Shown: positions 26,322 to 34,536 of the stretch, piece after piece
How positions within the stretch are numbered: position 1 is the first letter of the stretch
Layout of the letters: each line of letters begins with the position of its first letter
DNA from: Candidatus Magasanikiibacteriota bacterium
GTDB taxonomy: Bacteria; Patescibacteriota; Patescibacteriia; Magasanikbacterales; UBA922
Reading direction: 5' to 3'
NCBI GenBank assembly: GCA_018661775.1
Contig: JABJHO010000046.1
Span: 1 to 48,379, forward strand
Length of the DNA: 48,379 nucleotides
Notes under the pieces: generated by a model
What the model saw: only the letters and a program-made list of their open reading frames with translations
Database searches by the model: none
What the model was told of the DNA's origin: nothing
Made by a program: the position numbers and the translations under genes

Positions 26322-27590
26322 TTACGAGCTCTGCCAAGAAGCGGTTAGACGCACAACGTCATCTGCGGTCAGAAATTCTGTATTACCCGCCTTTCTGTCA
26401 ATATATTCAACAGAATTATCTTGCATTGTTTTTTTACTCATAATAACTCGATGGGGAATACCAATAATATCGCTCTCGGCAAATTTCTGTCCAGGGCGCA
26501 AATCTCTATCATCATACAACACTGATACACCCGCATCGACAAGTTTTTGATACAGCGCGTCCACTTTGGCAACGTCACTATCTTCTACACACAAAGAGAC
26601 AAGATGAACGGCAAATGGCGCAACTTCTTCCGGCCAAATCATTCCGTTCTTGTCATTACACACTTCTACAATAGTTCCCATTACACGCGAAATACCTATG
26701 CCATAACTTCCCATAAACACTGGATGATTTTTTCCTTCTGCGTCGGCATACGTCAAATTAAGTGCTTCTGAATATTTGGTACCAAGTGAATAAATATCCC
26801 CAATTTCGATTGATTTAGCTTCCTCAAAATTATATTCATCCTTATTAAGTCCAAAGTCAATAAAGATCTGGTCTGAAAAGTCATCCTTATTAATAGCAAC
26901 TTTTTTTTCTTTGTCGAATAATATGGTATCTTCACCAGCTTCTGAAATGGTTTGAAATTCAAAGGAATACTTTGAAAATGGTTCGCCAGAAGACATGGTA
27001 AGATAAGTGTTGTCTCCCAATCCTAATGTACGAAATATTTCCATATACACTTCCTTCATTTTTTCATAAAACTCGTCGTGCGCTTTTTTATCGGTATGAA
27101 AAGAATATAAATCTTTCATAAGAAACTCCCTACCACGCATAATACCAGATTTAGCACGCAACTCATTGCGGAACTTTGTTTGAAATTGATACGCAAAAAA
27201 TGGTAAGTCTTTATATGAATGCACATAATTTGACATTATTTGTGCAATTGATTCTTCGTGTGTAAAGGCAAGTCCTAATTCTGTGCCATTTTTGAGTGTG
27301 GTTTTAAACCAATTATCCACCACATCATCGCTCCATCTATTTGTTTTTTCCCAAATAGCTTTACTTTGTAATGCTGTCATACACATTTCCTGACACCCTG
27401 CTGCGTTTAGCTCTTTGCGAATAATCTGTTTTATGTTTTCTATAACCCGCAACCCAAGAGGTAAAAACGAGTAAACACCAGCCATTTCTTTATGAATAAA
27501 CCCGGCTTGCAATAATAATTGTGCATTTTTTGCCACTTCTCCACTTGGTACTTCTTTTTTAATTTTGGTAAATAATTGTGATTGTCTCAT
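26322..27590 (-). CDS. proS: Prolyl-tRNA synthetase, short form without editing insert
   Basis: 422 residues. Class II motifs are present: motif 2 around 'KFRNELRAKSG' with 'GREFLMKDLYSFH', and motif 3 'GSYGIGISRVMG'. The C-terminal anticodon-binding domain contains 'YDDRDLRPGQKFAESD'. Typical bacterial ProRS is about 570 residues, with a roughly 180-residue INS editing domain between motifs 2 and 3; here the two halves join through a short linker, so that domain is missing, as in the short ProRS group. Mis-charged Ala-tRNA-Pro must then be tolerated or cleared by a free-standing enzyme. It sits between a 4-TM protein and mreB in one operon. Confidence 0.95.
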   Translation of the reverse strand: MRQSQLFTKIKKEVPSGEVAKNAQLLLQAGFIHKEMAGVYSFLPLGLRVIENIKQIIRKELNAAGCQEMCMTALQSKAIWEKTNRWSDDVVDNWFKTTLKNGTELGLAFTHEESIAQIMSNYVHSYKDLPFFAYQFQTKFRNELRAKSGIMRGREFLMKDLYSFHTDKKAHDEFYEKMKEVYMEIFRTLGLGDNTYLTMSSGEPFSKYSFEFQTISEAGEDTILFDKEKKVAINKDDFSDQIFIDFGLNKDEYNFEEAKSIEIGDIYSLGTKYSEALNLTYADAEGKNHPVFMGSYGIGISRVMGTIVEVCNDKNGMIWPEEVAPFAVHLVSLCVEDSDVAKVDALYQKLVDAGVSVLYDDRDLRPGQKFAESDIIGIPHRVIMSKKTMQDNSVEYIDRKAGNTEFLTADDVVRLTASWQSS

Positions 27591-27608
27591 ACTATAATGC
27601 CAAATAAA

Positions 27609-28010
27609 CTAATGTATTTCTGAAACACCCTGACTCCGGCGAACAGATATTCTAAATAATAATAGGAAAAGCAAAATACCAAAGAAAATAACAGTATTCC
27701 ACACATGTAACACCTCTGCGGCCTGCAAATACAAGAGTGTTATGACGCATAATGCCACACCAGAGCCTATAAAAAATGTTTTGTGCACATAATAGTAAAG
27801 TGGCCTTGTTTGGTGGATAAAAAATTTCACCGCCAACAAACTCCCAAGTATCGTGGTACCAAGAATTGTCAGAAACGTGGTAGTGTAAAAAAAGACAAAC
27901 CCAATACCTGTGTCAAAAAAAGGATCTACACGAAAAATAACAAATAGCCACGCAACCCAGCACAAAACCGTAGCAATACCCATAAACCAAAGATATTGTT
28001 TTAAAGTCAT
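27609..28010 (-). CDS. Four-helix membrane protein, hypothetical
   Basis: 133 residues with four hydrophobic segments (about 5-28, 38-60, 75-95, 103-122) joined by short loops, and a polar tail 'RRSQGVSEIH'. I do not recognise a named family. It is the first gene after the promoter at 28079-28107 and precedes proS by 18 bp, so it is expressed with proS and the rod-shape genes. It might be an elongasome accessory, but that is only guilt by association. Start ATG 28010. Confidence 0.7.
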   Translation of the reverse strand: MTLKQYLWFMGIATVLCWVAWLFVIFRVDPFFDTGIGFVFFYTTTFLTILGTTILGSLLAVKFFIHQTRPLYYYVHKTFFIGSGVALCVITLLYLQAAEVLHVWNTVIFFGILLFLLLFRISVRRSQGVSEIH

Positions 28011-28054
28011 ATAAAGATATATAATAAGAATACTCTTTTAGGCTAAAATAGCGT

Positions 28055-28078
28055 AAAAAGTAGTGTTTACTACTTTTT
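28055..28078 (-). terminator. Terminator of the dciA-like gene
   Basis: A perfect 10-bp stem, AAAAAGTAGT (28055-28064) with ACTACTTTTT (28069-28078), and a 4-nt loop. On the minus strand it ends in five T and lies 36 bp after the dciA-like stop. Confidence 0.7.
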
Positions 28079-28107
28079 ATTGTACTAGTTTTTACTCTTG
28101 GATGCAA
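28079..28107 (-). promoter_or_regulatory. Probable promoter of the proS-mre operon
   Basis: Minus strand TTGCAT (28102-28107), 17-bp spacer, TACAAT (28079-28084). The start would be near 28072, inside the upstream terminator hairpin, so the new transcript carries only part of that stem. The -35 is weak (three matches). Confidence 0.45.
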
Positions 28108-28114
28108 GTGTGGG

Positions 28115-28414
28115 CTATGAGAGGTAGCGTATTCTATCAATTTCTTTTTTACCAATCTCTTCATTTATTTTTTTAACCACCTTCGCCTGATTCAGTCTAA
28201 TTTCTTGTGCTACTGCCGCACTAGAGCACGTAACTGTCAATGTACGATTTTTTACAAAAAGTGGTTTCACATGCAAACTGTCTTCTTCAGAAAAATGCTC
28301 AGAAAGTACTTTTTCTGTTGCAGCAATAATATGTGCTGTTTCTAGTTGATCTTTAAGGGATTTATTTTTTCCCATTTTGTCTTGGAGTGCATCTCCGACC
28401 GGAGTAAAAACCAT
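28115..28414 (-). CDS. DciA-like (DUF721) protein
   Basis: 99 residues. The C-terminal half has the DUF721 pattern: 'FVKNRTLTVTCSSAAVAQEIRLNQAKVVKKINEE', i.e. beta strands then a helix with the conserved 'S-x-A-x-A-Q-E-L/I' turn. DciA is the replicative helicase loader/operator found in bacteria lacking DnaC or DnaI, so this is a candidate partner of DnaB. It lies just downstream of a UvrD-like helicase but has its own promoter and terminator. The N-terminal part is short and polar. Assignment is by family pattern, not by a catalytic residue. Confidence 0.75.
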   Translation of the reverse strand: MVFTPVGDALQDKMGKNKSLKDQLETAHIIAATEKVLSEHFSEEDSLHVKPLFVKNRTLTVTCSSAAVAQEIRLNQAKVVKKINEEIGKKEIDRIRYLS

Positions 28415-28455
28415 AATTCTCTTTACAATAAATAATTACTTTTACATACATTACC

Positions 28456-28484
28456 ATAATATCACACGCAGATAATTATTTCCA
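28456..28484 (-). promoter_or_regulatory. dciA-like gene promoter
   Basis: Minus strand TGGAAA (28479-28484), 17-bp spacer, extended -10 TGA-TATTAT (-10 at 28456-28461). It starts 4 bp after the UvrD-like gene's stop. The leader is about 35 nt. Confidence 0.55.
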
Positions 28485-28487
28485 GTC

Positions 28488-31424
28488 TTACACACGATAA
28501 TTACAAATATCCTTAAAATCACAACGAGAGCAAACCTCATGACTCGGTGTTGCTGTAAAGTTTTGATCATGAATATTATCCAATGCCTTTACTACTTTTT
28601 CTTCAAGACGTGCCAAATCTTTTTGTTTTCCCACAAATGACGTACGGACCTCATCATTAAGATAATAAAACGTTAATTTTGATGTTTCTCCAATATGTCG
28701 ATATTGTGGTAGTGTCTGAGCTGCCACCTGATACAAGAGTAATTGCTCTTTGTCTGTACCCACTAGTTTCTCCTTACTTTTCCCTGTTTTATAATCAATA
28801 ATCTCAAGCGTACCATCATCAAGTTGGTCTATTCGATCTATTTTTCCACGAAGCGTATATTCACCCACCTTAATAGTAAAACCACTTTCTAAAAATAATG
28901 GTATTTGCCACACATCTTTGTGTACATGGTAAAATGTTTGTAACACCTGTTTTCCTTTAGAGAAAAAATCTTTTCGTTGCTTTTCGGTTTGGTACCAATC
29001 ACCAATCCAAGAGTCTTCATACATTTTTTCAAGATCCTCAAAAGAAGGAACCAACACCGCACCCACAACATTTTCTTTTGCTTTAACCTGTTCATCAAAA
29101 AGCGACTGCTGTGTGGCACGATTTAACTCTTGCACCCGAAGATAAAATTTATGCAAGGTATTGTGCATGGTATTACCAAAACTAAACGCGGCATTCCCTC
29201 TCACTGGTATTTTTAAAATATGTGCCAATTTATACTGATACGGACATGTTTGATAATTTCTAATCTGGGAAAAAGAAAAGGCTTTTGGAAGTGGATAATG
29301 TACCGGTGTATTTGATGGTTGAATATGCTGCTTCTTTTTTTCTTCTAATGTAACGCCTTTCTTTTTGTCCGCCACAGTACCTTGCGCTGTACCATGCCCC
29401 ACTTCTACCAAAAACCTACTCACTTTTCTTTTGCGCACACCGCCATAATCATCCGCACTCAGTAAATAAAGCGCCTGTTTTGCTCTTGTTACCGCAACAT
29501 AAAAGAGGCGTCGCTCTTCTTGATAATGATAGTCTCCCTCCGGCAACATTTCGTGAATAAGTGCGTTTGGTATATCAATACCACCTCCCCGACGTCTTGC
29601 TGGAAAGCGACCTTCCACTAGATCTGGAACAAATACCTGAGAAAACTCTAACCCCTTTGAAGCGTGCACCGTCATAATACGTACCCCGTCTTCTGCATCA
29701 TCTGGCTGATATAGTGCGCCAGCATCACCAGCCTGCACTCGGTGTGTAAAATATTCTAGAAAATCTTTTACTCTTGGGGTGTGCACTGTTGTTTCATACT
29801 GCTCCACAAGTGAAAAAAATTGTTTTAATTGATAGATTTGTTGAATAATAGAAATATTCCCCTGCCCTTCCTCTTGGGCCAGGTATTCCAAATAGCCACT
29901 TTTTTCTAAAAAAGAATAGAGAACAATTGTTGGTTTTTCATCTTTTGCTTCTATAACCCCTTCATCAATCAGTTGTAGAATCTGCGCAATCTCATCCAAA
30001 CTTGCTTCTTGTGTAACACCTGCTTCTTTGGCACGTTTAAGAGCAAAATAATAAGAGACAGATTTCTTTTTGGCAAAATGCATGATCTTTTGCACGTCAT
30101 GTGGGTTAAGGTTTTTGTGTGGTAAATGTATGAGACGATATACTGCTGTTGAATCTCTGTACCCATCTACGGCTTTTAAAAAATTAATACAGTCAAGAAT
30201 TACAGGTTGTCTATAAAGCCCAGAAGATCCCAAAAAAACATATGGTATTTGGGCAAGCTCGAGAGCATTAATAAATGGTGTTGCTGCATTGTTTGCACGC
30301 ACAAGTATAGCAAAATCAGACCACTGTAGCTCTGAATCACATCTCTTTTCTTTTTGTATTTTTTCTACAGTAAACGAAACACAATCCTGAACCTTACTCT
30401 TGTGTACATGCGTTACCACGCTCTTTTTTTGCACCCCTTTAGCTAACAATTTTTTTTCTATTCCAAGGGTAGCTTCTAGTCTATCGGGATTATTATTCTG
30501 TATACCAGTGTACGCAATATCCAAAATATCTTGACCTGAGCGATAATTTTCTTGTAACACGACTTCTTTTACTTTTTTGTAGTCAGAGGTAAATCGTAAA
30601 ATATTCGACACGCTCGCTCCCCTAAACGCATAAATACTCTGATCATCATCCCCCACCACTGTTAGCTGCCCACCACCAGAAAGTAACTGTACGAGTTGAT
30701 ATTGTGCCCAATTCACATCCTGAAATTCATCTACCAAAATATATTTGTATTGTGTCTGAAGTTTTTTTCGAACCACCGTCTTATCTTGGAGCAATTTTAC
30801 CGCATAAGACACCAAATCGCCAAAATCCACATACTCATTGTCGAGCAATAGTTGATTATACGTTTTGTATGCCTGAGCCAACTCAATAAGCCGTTTTTTT
30901 TCTTCTTGGTCAACAAGATCATCTGTGTCAGGCAATGAAGTCGTGTACGCGATATACTGATCTGGCGACACCAGCTCATCCTTGCATTTTGAGAAATGCC
31001 CAAGCAGTGCATGGATATGCCTATTTGGGCTGCCAAGCGGTCTATAATAGTCCAAATCAAAATCATATATATGCTTACGCACAAGCATCCATGCCTCGAT
31101 TTCGGTAAGCAAAGACACCTGTGTCGAAAGCCCCATAGATAACCCGTAATTCTCGAGCAGTTTTTGACAAAATGCATGAAACGTTGAGATATCCAGTTCC
31201 ATATATCCGCCGCTTAGCAACCCATCAACTCGCTCAACCATTTCAGCAGCTGCCTTTTCCGTAAACGTAAGCGCCAAAATTTCCTCGGGCTGTGCTAAAC
31301 CAGAAGAAATAAGATGATGAATTTTTTGCGTAATAACCGTAGTTTTTCCTGTTCCGGCCCCGGCAATAATAAGCAGTGGACCATCGACATACTCTACAGC
31401 CTCTTTTTGTGCAGTATTGAGCAT
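28488..31424 (-). CDS. UvrD/PcrA-type helicase with C-terminal RecB-like nuclease
   Basis: 978 residues from ATG 31424 (MLNTAQKEAV, the typical UvrD opening). Superfamily 1A helicase motifs: Q motif at the start, Walker A AGAGTGKTT (21-29), 'FTEKAAAEM', 'VDEFQDVNWAQ', 'VGDDDQSIYAFRGA', and later 'TVHASKGLEFSQVFV' and 'RRLFYVAVTRAK'. The last 250 residues are a PD-(D/E)XK nuclease (D863, D877, K879) framed by four cysteines (C727, C965, C968, C974) that match the iron-sulfur clamp of AddB and Cas4. It therefore resembles a one-chain AddAB/AdnAB-like end-resection enzyme. It has its own promoter. Confidence 0.94.
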   Translation of the reverse strand: MLNTAQKEAVEYVDGPLLIIAGAGTGKTTVITQKIHHLISSGLAQPEEILALTFTEKAAAEMVERVDGLLSGGYMELDISTFHAFCQKLLENYGLSMGLSTQVSLLTEIEAWMLVRKHIYDFDLDYYRPLGSPNRHIHALLGHFSKCKDELVSPDQYIAYTTSLPDTDDLVDQEEKKRLIELAQAYKTYNQLLLDNEYVDFGDLVSYAVKLLQDKTVVRKKLQTQYKYILVDEFQDVNWAQYQLVQLLSGGGQLTVVGDDDQSIYAFRGASVSNILRFTSDYKKVKEVVLQENYRSGQDILDIAYTGIQNNNPDRLEATLGIEKKLLAKGVQKKSVVTHVHKSKVQDCVSFTVEKIQKEKRCDSELQWSDFAILVRANNAATPFINALELAQIPYVFLGSSGLYRQPVILDCINFLKAVDGYRDSTAVYRLIHLPHKNLNPHDVQKIMHFAKKKSVSYYFALKRAKEAGVTQEASLDEIAQILQLIDEGVIEAKDEKPTIVLYSFLEKSGYLEYLAQEEGQGNISIIQQIYQLKQFFSLVEQYETTVHTPRVKDFLEYFTHRVQAGDAGALYQPDDAEDGVRIMTVHASKGLEFSQVFVPDLVEGRFPARRRGGGIDIPNALIHEMLPEGDYHYQEERRLFYVAVTRAKQALYLLSADDYGGVRKRKVSRFLVEVGHGTAQGTVADKKKGVTLEEKKKQHIQPSNTPVHYPLPKAFSFSQIRNYQTCPYQYKLAHILKIPVRGNAAFSFGNTMHNTLHKFYLRVQELNRATQQSLFDEQVKAKENVVGAVLVPSFEDLEKMYEDSWIGDWYQTEKQRKDFFSKGKQVLQTFYHVHKDVWQIPLFLESGFTIKVGEYTLRGKIDRIDQLDDGTLEIIDYKTGKSKEKLVGTDKEQLLLYQVAAQTLPQYRHIGETSKLTFYYLNDEVRTSFVGKQKDLARLEEKVVKALDNIHDQNFTATPSHEVCSRCDFKDICNYRV

Positions 31425-31446
31425 AAATAATAATATATATCCATTT

Positions 31447-31475
31447 ATTGTAACGCACCTAGACCACAAAAGCAA
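31447..31475 (-). promoter_or_regulatory. Promoter of the UvrD-like gene
   Basis: Minus strand TTGCTT (31470-31475), 17-bp spacer, TACAAT (31447-31452). The start is near 31440, giving a 16-nt leader to ATG 31424 and no Shine-Dalgarno. The -35 touches the preceding terminator. Confidence 0.5.
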
Positions 31476-31497
31476 AAATAGCGATTATCGCTATTTT
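31475..31497 (-). terminator. Terminator after the pilin-like gene
   Basis: AAAATAGCG (31475-31483) pairs with CGCTATTTT (31489-31497) around a 5-nt loop, with a T-run on either strand. It lies 19 bp after the stop at 31517. Confidence 0.75.
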
Positions 31498-31516
31498 ATA
31501 ATACCACACACAAACA

Positions 31517-31939
31517 CTAACTCTCTAAAAAATCTTTTGGTATTTGTCGCTCAAAGCAGTGATACCCTTTTTCATGTTTCTCAGATAATTGATACTCTCT
31601 TATATGCCCCTCACGATATTCTGTCATGTTTGACGTAGAAAATATTGCACAAATCTTATATGTATTATCACTTACAACCACATATTCGTATGATTCATTT
31701 GTCTCTGGATCCGTATACACTTGCCCATAGTATACATCAATATCAACTAATGAGGCTGGAAGTTTTTTGTTTCCTTGATAATAATCATATAAACCCGAAT
31801 GCAGTCCCTCAAAATCCTCAATACGCTGTTGATCATATCTTTCGGCACGAGCTTGTGATGGATTTCCTGCAAAATATACCCCCAACACAAACACGGCAAA
31901 ACAAATAGATAAAATAGTGTATGGTATATATTTCATCAT
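31517..31939 (-). CDS. Small secreted, pilin-like protein
   Basis: 140 residues from ATG 31939 (MMKYIPYTIL). One N-terminal hydrophobic helix (about 5-25) is followed by an extracytoplasmic domain. 'ARAERYDQQRIEDFEGLHSG' and 'NKKLPASLVDI' resemble the stretch of type IV pseudopilin-like proteins that reads 'R-x-x-DL-x-x-I-x-x-AL' then 'YP-x-SL'. The C-terminal 'TDPETNESYEYVV' and 'YKICAIF' also fit that fold. There is no prepilin-peptidase G-F-x4-E motif, so it is probably not processed as a true pilin. It follows the DUF5671 gene by 4 bp, in the same transcript. Confidence 0.65.
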   Translation of the reverse strand: MMKYIPYTILSICFAVFVLGVYFAGNPSQARAERYDQQRIEDFEGLHSGLYDYYQGNKKLPASLVDIDVYYGQVYTDPETNESYEYVVVSDNTYKICAIFSTSNMTEYREGHIREYQLSEKHEKGYHCFERQIPKDFLES

Positions 31940-31943
31940 ATGT

Positions 31944-32414
31944 TTATTCTTTGTTTGTTGTATAAAAATACCATCCAACAGAAATGGCAATAAATAACAC
32001 ACTAAGGAGTTTGAGCAAGAACCGTACCGTAAGTTCTCCGTCCAAAAGCACATTAACCAAAATACCACACGAAATAAGTATAATGAGTGCGGCAATAAAC
32101 ATGGTTAAATATACAAGCCATTTTCTAATTCGCATCTCCCGTAATGCACTATTTTTAGTATATTCTTTTTTTAAATAGTGAGCTATTCCCACAAAAACAG
32201 GAAGCATTACAATGAAAAAAGAGAGTGCTCCACGTAGTGTCTCTTTTGCAAAACGTATTTCATACCCCGGATCCAGCACATCAGGAATGACAATATTAAT
32301 AATTTGAAAGGTGATAGTAATAAAACTAATCGCACTAACATAGAGTGTGACCATCAATAAGAGGTGGAGAAAAAAATACTTGGGAGAGTGTACTTCTTTA
32401 TTGTTTTTGACCAT
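31944..32414 (-). CDS. DUF5671-family membrane protein
   Basis: 156 residues from ATG 32414 (MVKNNKEVHSP). 'SPKYFFLHLLLMVTLYVSAISFITITFQIIN' and the following 'PD' match the opening of DUF5671, with about four transmembrane helices in total. The function of the family is unknown. It is transcribed from its own promoter (32438-32466) and is coupled to the pilin-like gene downstream (4-bp gap). An upstream in-frame GTG/ATG extension would run through the promoter, so the shorter start is preferred. Confidence 0.75.
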   Translation of the reverse strand: MVKNNKEVHSPKYFFLHLLLMVTLYVSAISFITITFQIINIVIPDVLDPGYEIRFAKETLRGALSFFIVMLPVFVGIAHYLKKEYTKNSALREMRIRKWLVYLTMFIAALIILISCGILVNVLLDGELTVRFLLKLLSVLFIAISVGWYFYTTNKE

Positions 32415-32437
32415 AAAAAAAATATTAATATATACGT

Positions 32438-32466
32438 AGTATACGCGAGAAACCAAACCAACACAA
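32438..32466 (-). promoter_or_regulatory. DUF5671 gene promoter
   Basis: Minus strand TTGTGT (32461-32466), 17-bp spacer, TATACT (32438-32443). The start near 32431 gives a 17-nt leader, supporting the ATG at 32414. Confidence 0.5.
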
Positions 32467-32470
32467 CCAG

Positions 32471-34501
32471 TTACGGGCGCACCAGGCCACGCTCAAGCAT
32501 AGTGTTTCTTAGCATATTAAGGGTTCCCATCTGATTGGCTATAATACCTACATCCCCATCCGTTAAGTCTTTGCTCTTATACAAACCCCTGTGTGTATTA
32601 TTTTTTGTATTATGCACCACCACGGCTTCTGGATGAATAAGATATGAGGAATCATGACAGGAGGAAAATGTATGATTTGGGTGTTCTTTGGAAAATAGAC
32701 TATACCCCAAAAAGTGATTTCTTGGTTTGTATCCATCCCCTTCGATGGCATGAAGTATGGTTGGGGCAATATCTATATGCCCGGCCACGTCAGCAAGTTT
32801 TTTTCCTTCCATGCCCGGTACATACAACACAAATGGCATTTCATTGTAATTGTAAAAATCCTCAAGCGGTGATCCATAGAAATTATACAACCTATGGTCG
32901 TTCACTATCACCACAATAGTATTCTCATACAATCCCTTTTCTTTTAATGTGTCAAACAGATTATTAATTGTTTTGTCTATCAACTCATAAAACCCAAGAT
33001 AAATACGGGCATCGCGTTCGGTTTCTATCTCGACACTTTCCAGCAACGTATCTGACAATGGTCCGTCATACGGCGAAACCGACACACCACTCACCTCTTC
33101 TAAATAATCCATCTCCCATGTGGTATGCGGAGAATGAGAACTATACCCAATAATTTGTGCCAAAACTGGGTTATCAGAATCTTCAATATAAGAAATGGCA
33201 TCTGCGAGAACGTCCCCATCATCAACTTTGTGATGTGGAAAATGTGGTAAAAAGAATAAGTCTTTAAATCCCCATTTTGGTCCCAACTTGTCCCGATCCC
33301 AAAACTCAGGTTTATTGGCATGAAATACCGCTGTATTATACTCATATGCATCAGAAAGAAGTTGTGGCAAACAGTAGTAATCATTCTCTACGCCAACAGC
33401 AGAGATGGGCTTTTTCACATGTGGATAAAAGCTACACAATGTACTAAACTCTGCGTCAACCGTATGGCAACCATTGGCAAAAAAATTCCCAACATGAAGG
33501 TTATCCTCAATAAGTTTGGAAAAATACGGCATTGTCTCGAGATTGTTTTTCATCCCCCAAGAAGGAATTGATTCGAGTTGATAGATAATAATATTTGGCT
33601 TTCTATCAAACACAGGAAATGCTTGTGTACTTGAACGTACTGATGCAATTTTTGTTTTATACTGATTTGGAAGAATCTGCTGGACATGCTTTCGTATATA
33701 GTCAAACCTAGTTAAAGGCTTTCTTTTTACCTTTTTTTTGGTTACAGACGGGTCAGATTCAGTATCACCTTCTGATTCACCTGAGCCTCCGGATGTTGCA
33801 AACTGTCCACTCTCTAGCTCTTTTGCATATACAAGTTTCGTGCTACGATCTTCTGAAATTGTATCATACACCGACGTGAATATGTGACCGCTTATCCCAT
33901 AATCCCGTACATATGTAAGATTGTCCCACCACCCACTGTGCGGATGCACACGCAAATACCCCGCATATACAAGACCAGAAACACCAAAAATAACCGAGAG
34001 GACGATGGCAATGCCTACACGGTGCACATCTATATGTGGAAATATACGCTGTGTCTTTTTTGGCACATACAATGACCGCATACGTAATGCCGCAGCATAG
34101 TCGGTAAACACAACATATGACGAAATACAGAAAAATGCAATCGCCACAAGGTACATAAACCACGGTACACTCGTATAAAATTCTAAAAATGTTGATACCA
34201 ATGTATAACTGTTTTGCCCAAAACCAAAATCCAAAAATGTATCAAATACAGTAATATAGACAAAATTCACCAAAGAGCAGAAAGTAAGTAAAAATAATAC
34301 TCCGATCACAAAGAATGGCCACACTCGACCAACTCCTAAAAATGTGATGGCAGAAAGGAGACCAACAAACAAGAGCAGGAACACAAGCGTAACAAAAGAA
34401 AACCCCAAAACAAGTGTGTGATGATAGATAATATAAAACCAAAATGTGGTGATAAACAGCTTTCCAAAAAGAAAACCATATCGACGTACCATGTCTTTCA
34501 T
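32471..34501 (-). CDS. LtaS-like phosphoglycerol transferase / sulfatase-fold membrane enzyme
   Basis: 676 residues. About five N-terminal transmembrane helices (1-215) are followed by a polar linker and an extracytoplasmic alkaline-phosphatase-like domain. Lipoteichoic-acid-synthase features are visible: 'YQLESIPSWG' (metal glutamate), 'CHTVDAEFS' (nucleophilic threonine), 'GYSSHSPH', 'VNDHRLYN' (metal Asp-His) and 'GHIDIAPTIL'. LtaS enzymes transfer glycerol phosphate from phosphatidylglycerol to build surface polymers; related enzymes add phosphoethanolamine. The linker 'GGSGESEGDTESD' is acidic and low complexity. It follows the first ABC exporter by 35 bp and may be co-transcribed. Substrate is inferred. 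Confidence 0.85.
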   Translation of the reverse strand: MKDMVRRYGFLFGKLFITTFWFYIIYHHTLVLGFSFVTLVFLLLFVGLLSAITFLGVGRVWPFFVIGVLFLLTFCSLVNFVYITVFDTFLDFGFGQNSYTLVSTFLEFYTSVPWFMYLVAIAFFCISSYVVFTDYAAALRMRSLYVPKKTQRIFPHIDVHRVGIAIVLSVIFGVSGLVYAGYLRVHPHSGWWDNLTYVRDYGISGHIFTSVYDTISEDRSTKLVYAKELESGQFATSGGSGESEGDTESDPSVTKKKVKRKPLTRFDYIRKHVQQILPNQYKTKIASVRSSTQAFPVFDRKPNIIIYQLESIPSWGMKNNLETMPYFSKLIEDNLHVGNFFANGCHTVDAEFSTLCSFYPHVKKPISAVGVENDYYCLPQLLSDAYEYNTAVFHANKPEFWDRDKLGPKWGFKDLFFLPHFPHHKVDDGDVLADAISYIEDSDNPVLAQIIGYSSHSPHTTWEMDYLEEVSGVSVSPYDGPLSDTLLESVEIETERDARIYLGFYELIDKTINNLFDTLKEKGLYENTIVVIVNDHRLYNFYGSPLEDFYNYNEMPFVLYVPGMEGKKLADVAGHIDIAPTILHAIEGDGYKPRNHFLGYSLFSKEHPNHTFSSCHDSSYLIHPEAVVVHNTKNNTHRGLYKSKDLTDGDVGIIANQMGTLNMLRNTMLERGLVRP

Positions 34502-34536
34502 AAAACTAAACCATGTTAAAAGGTGTAAGAAACCAC

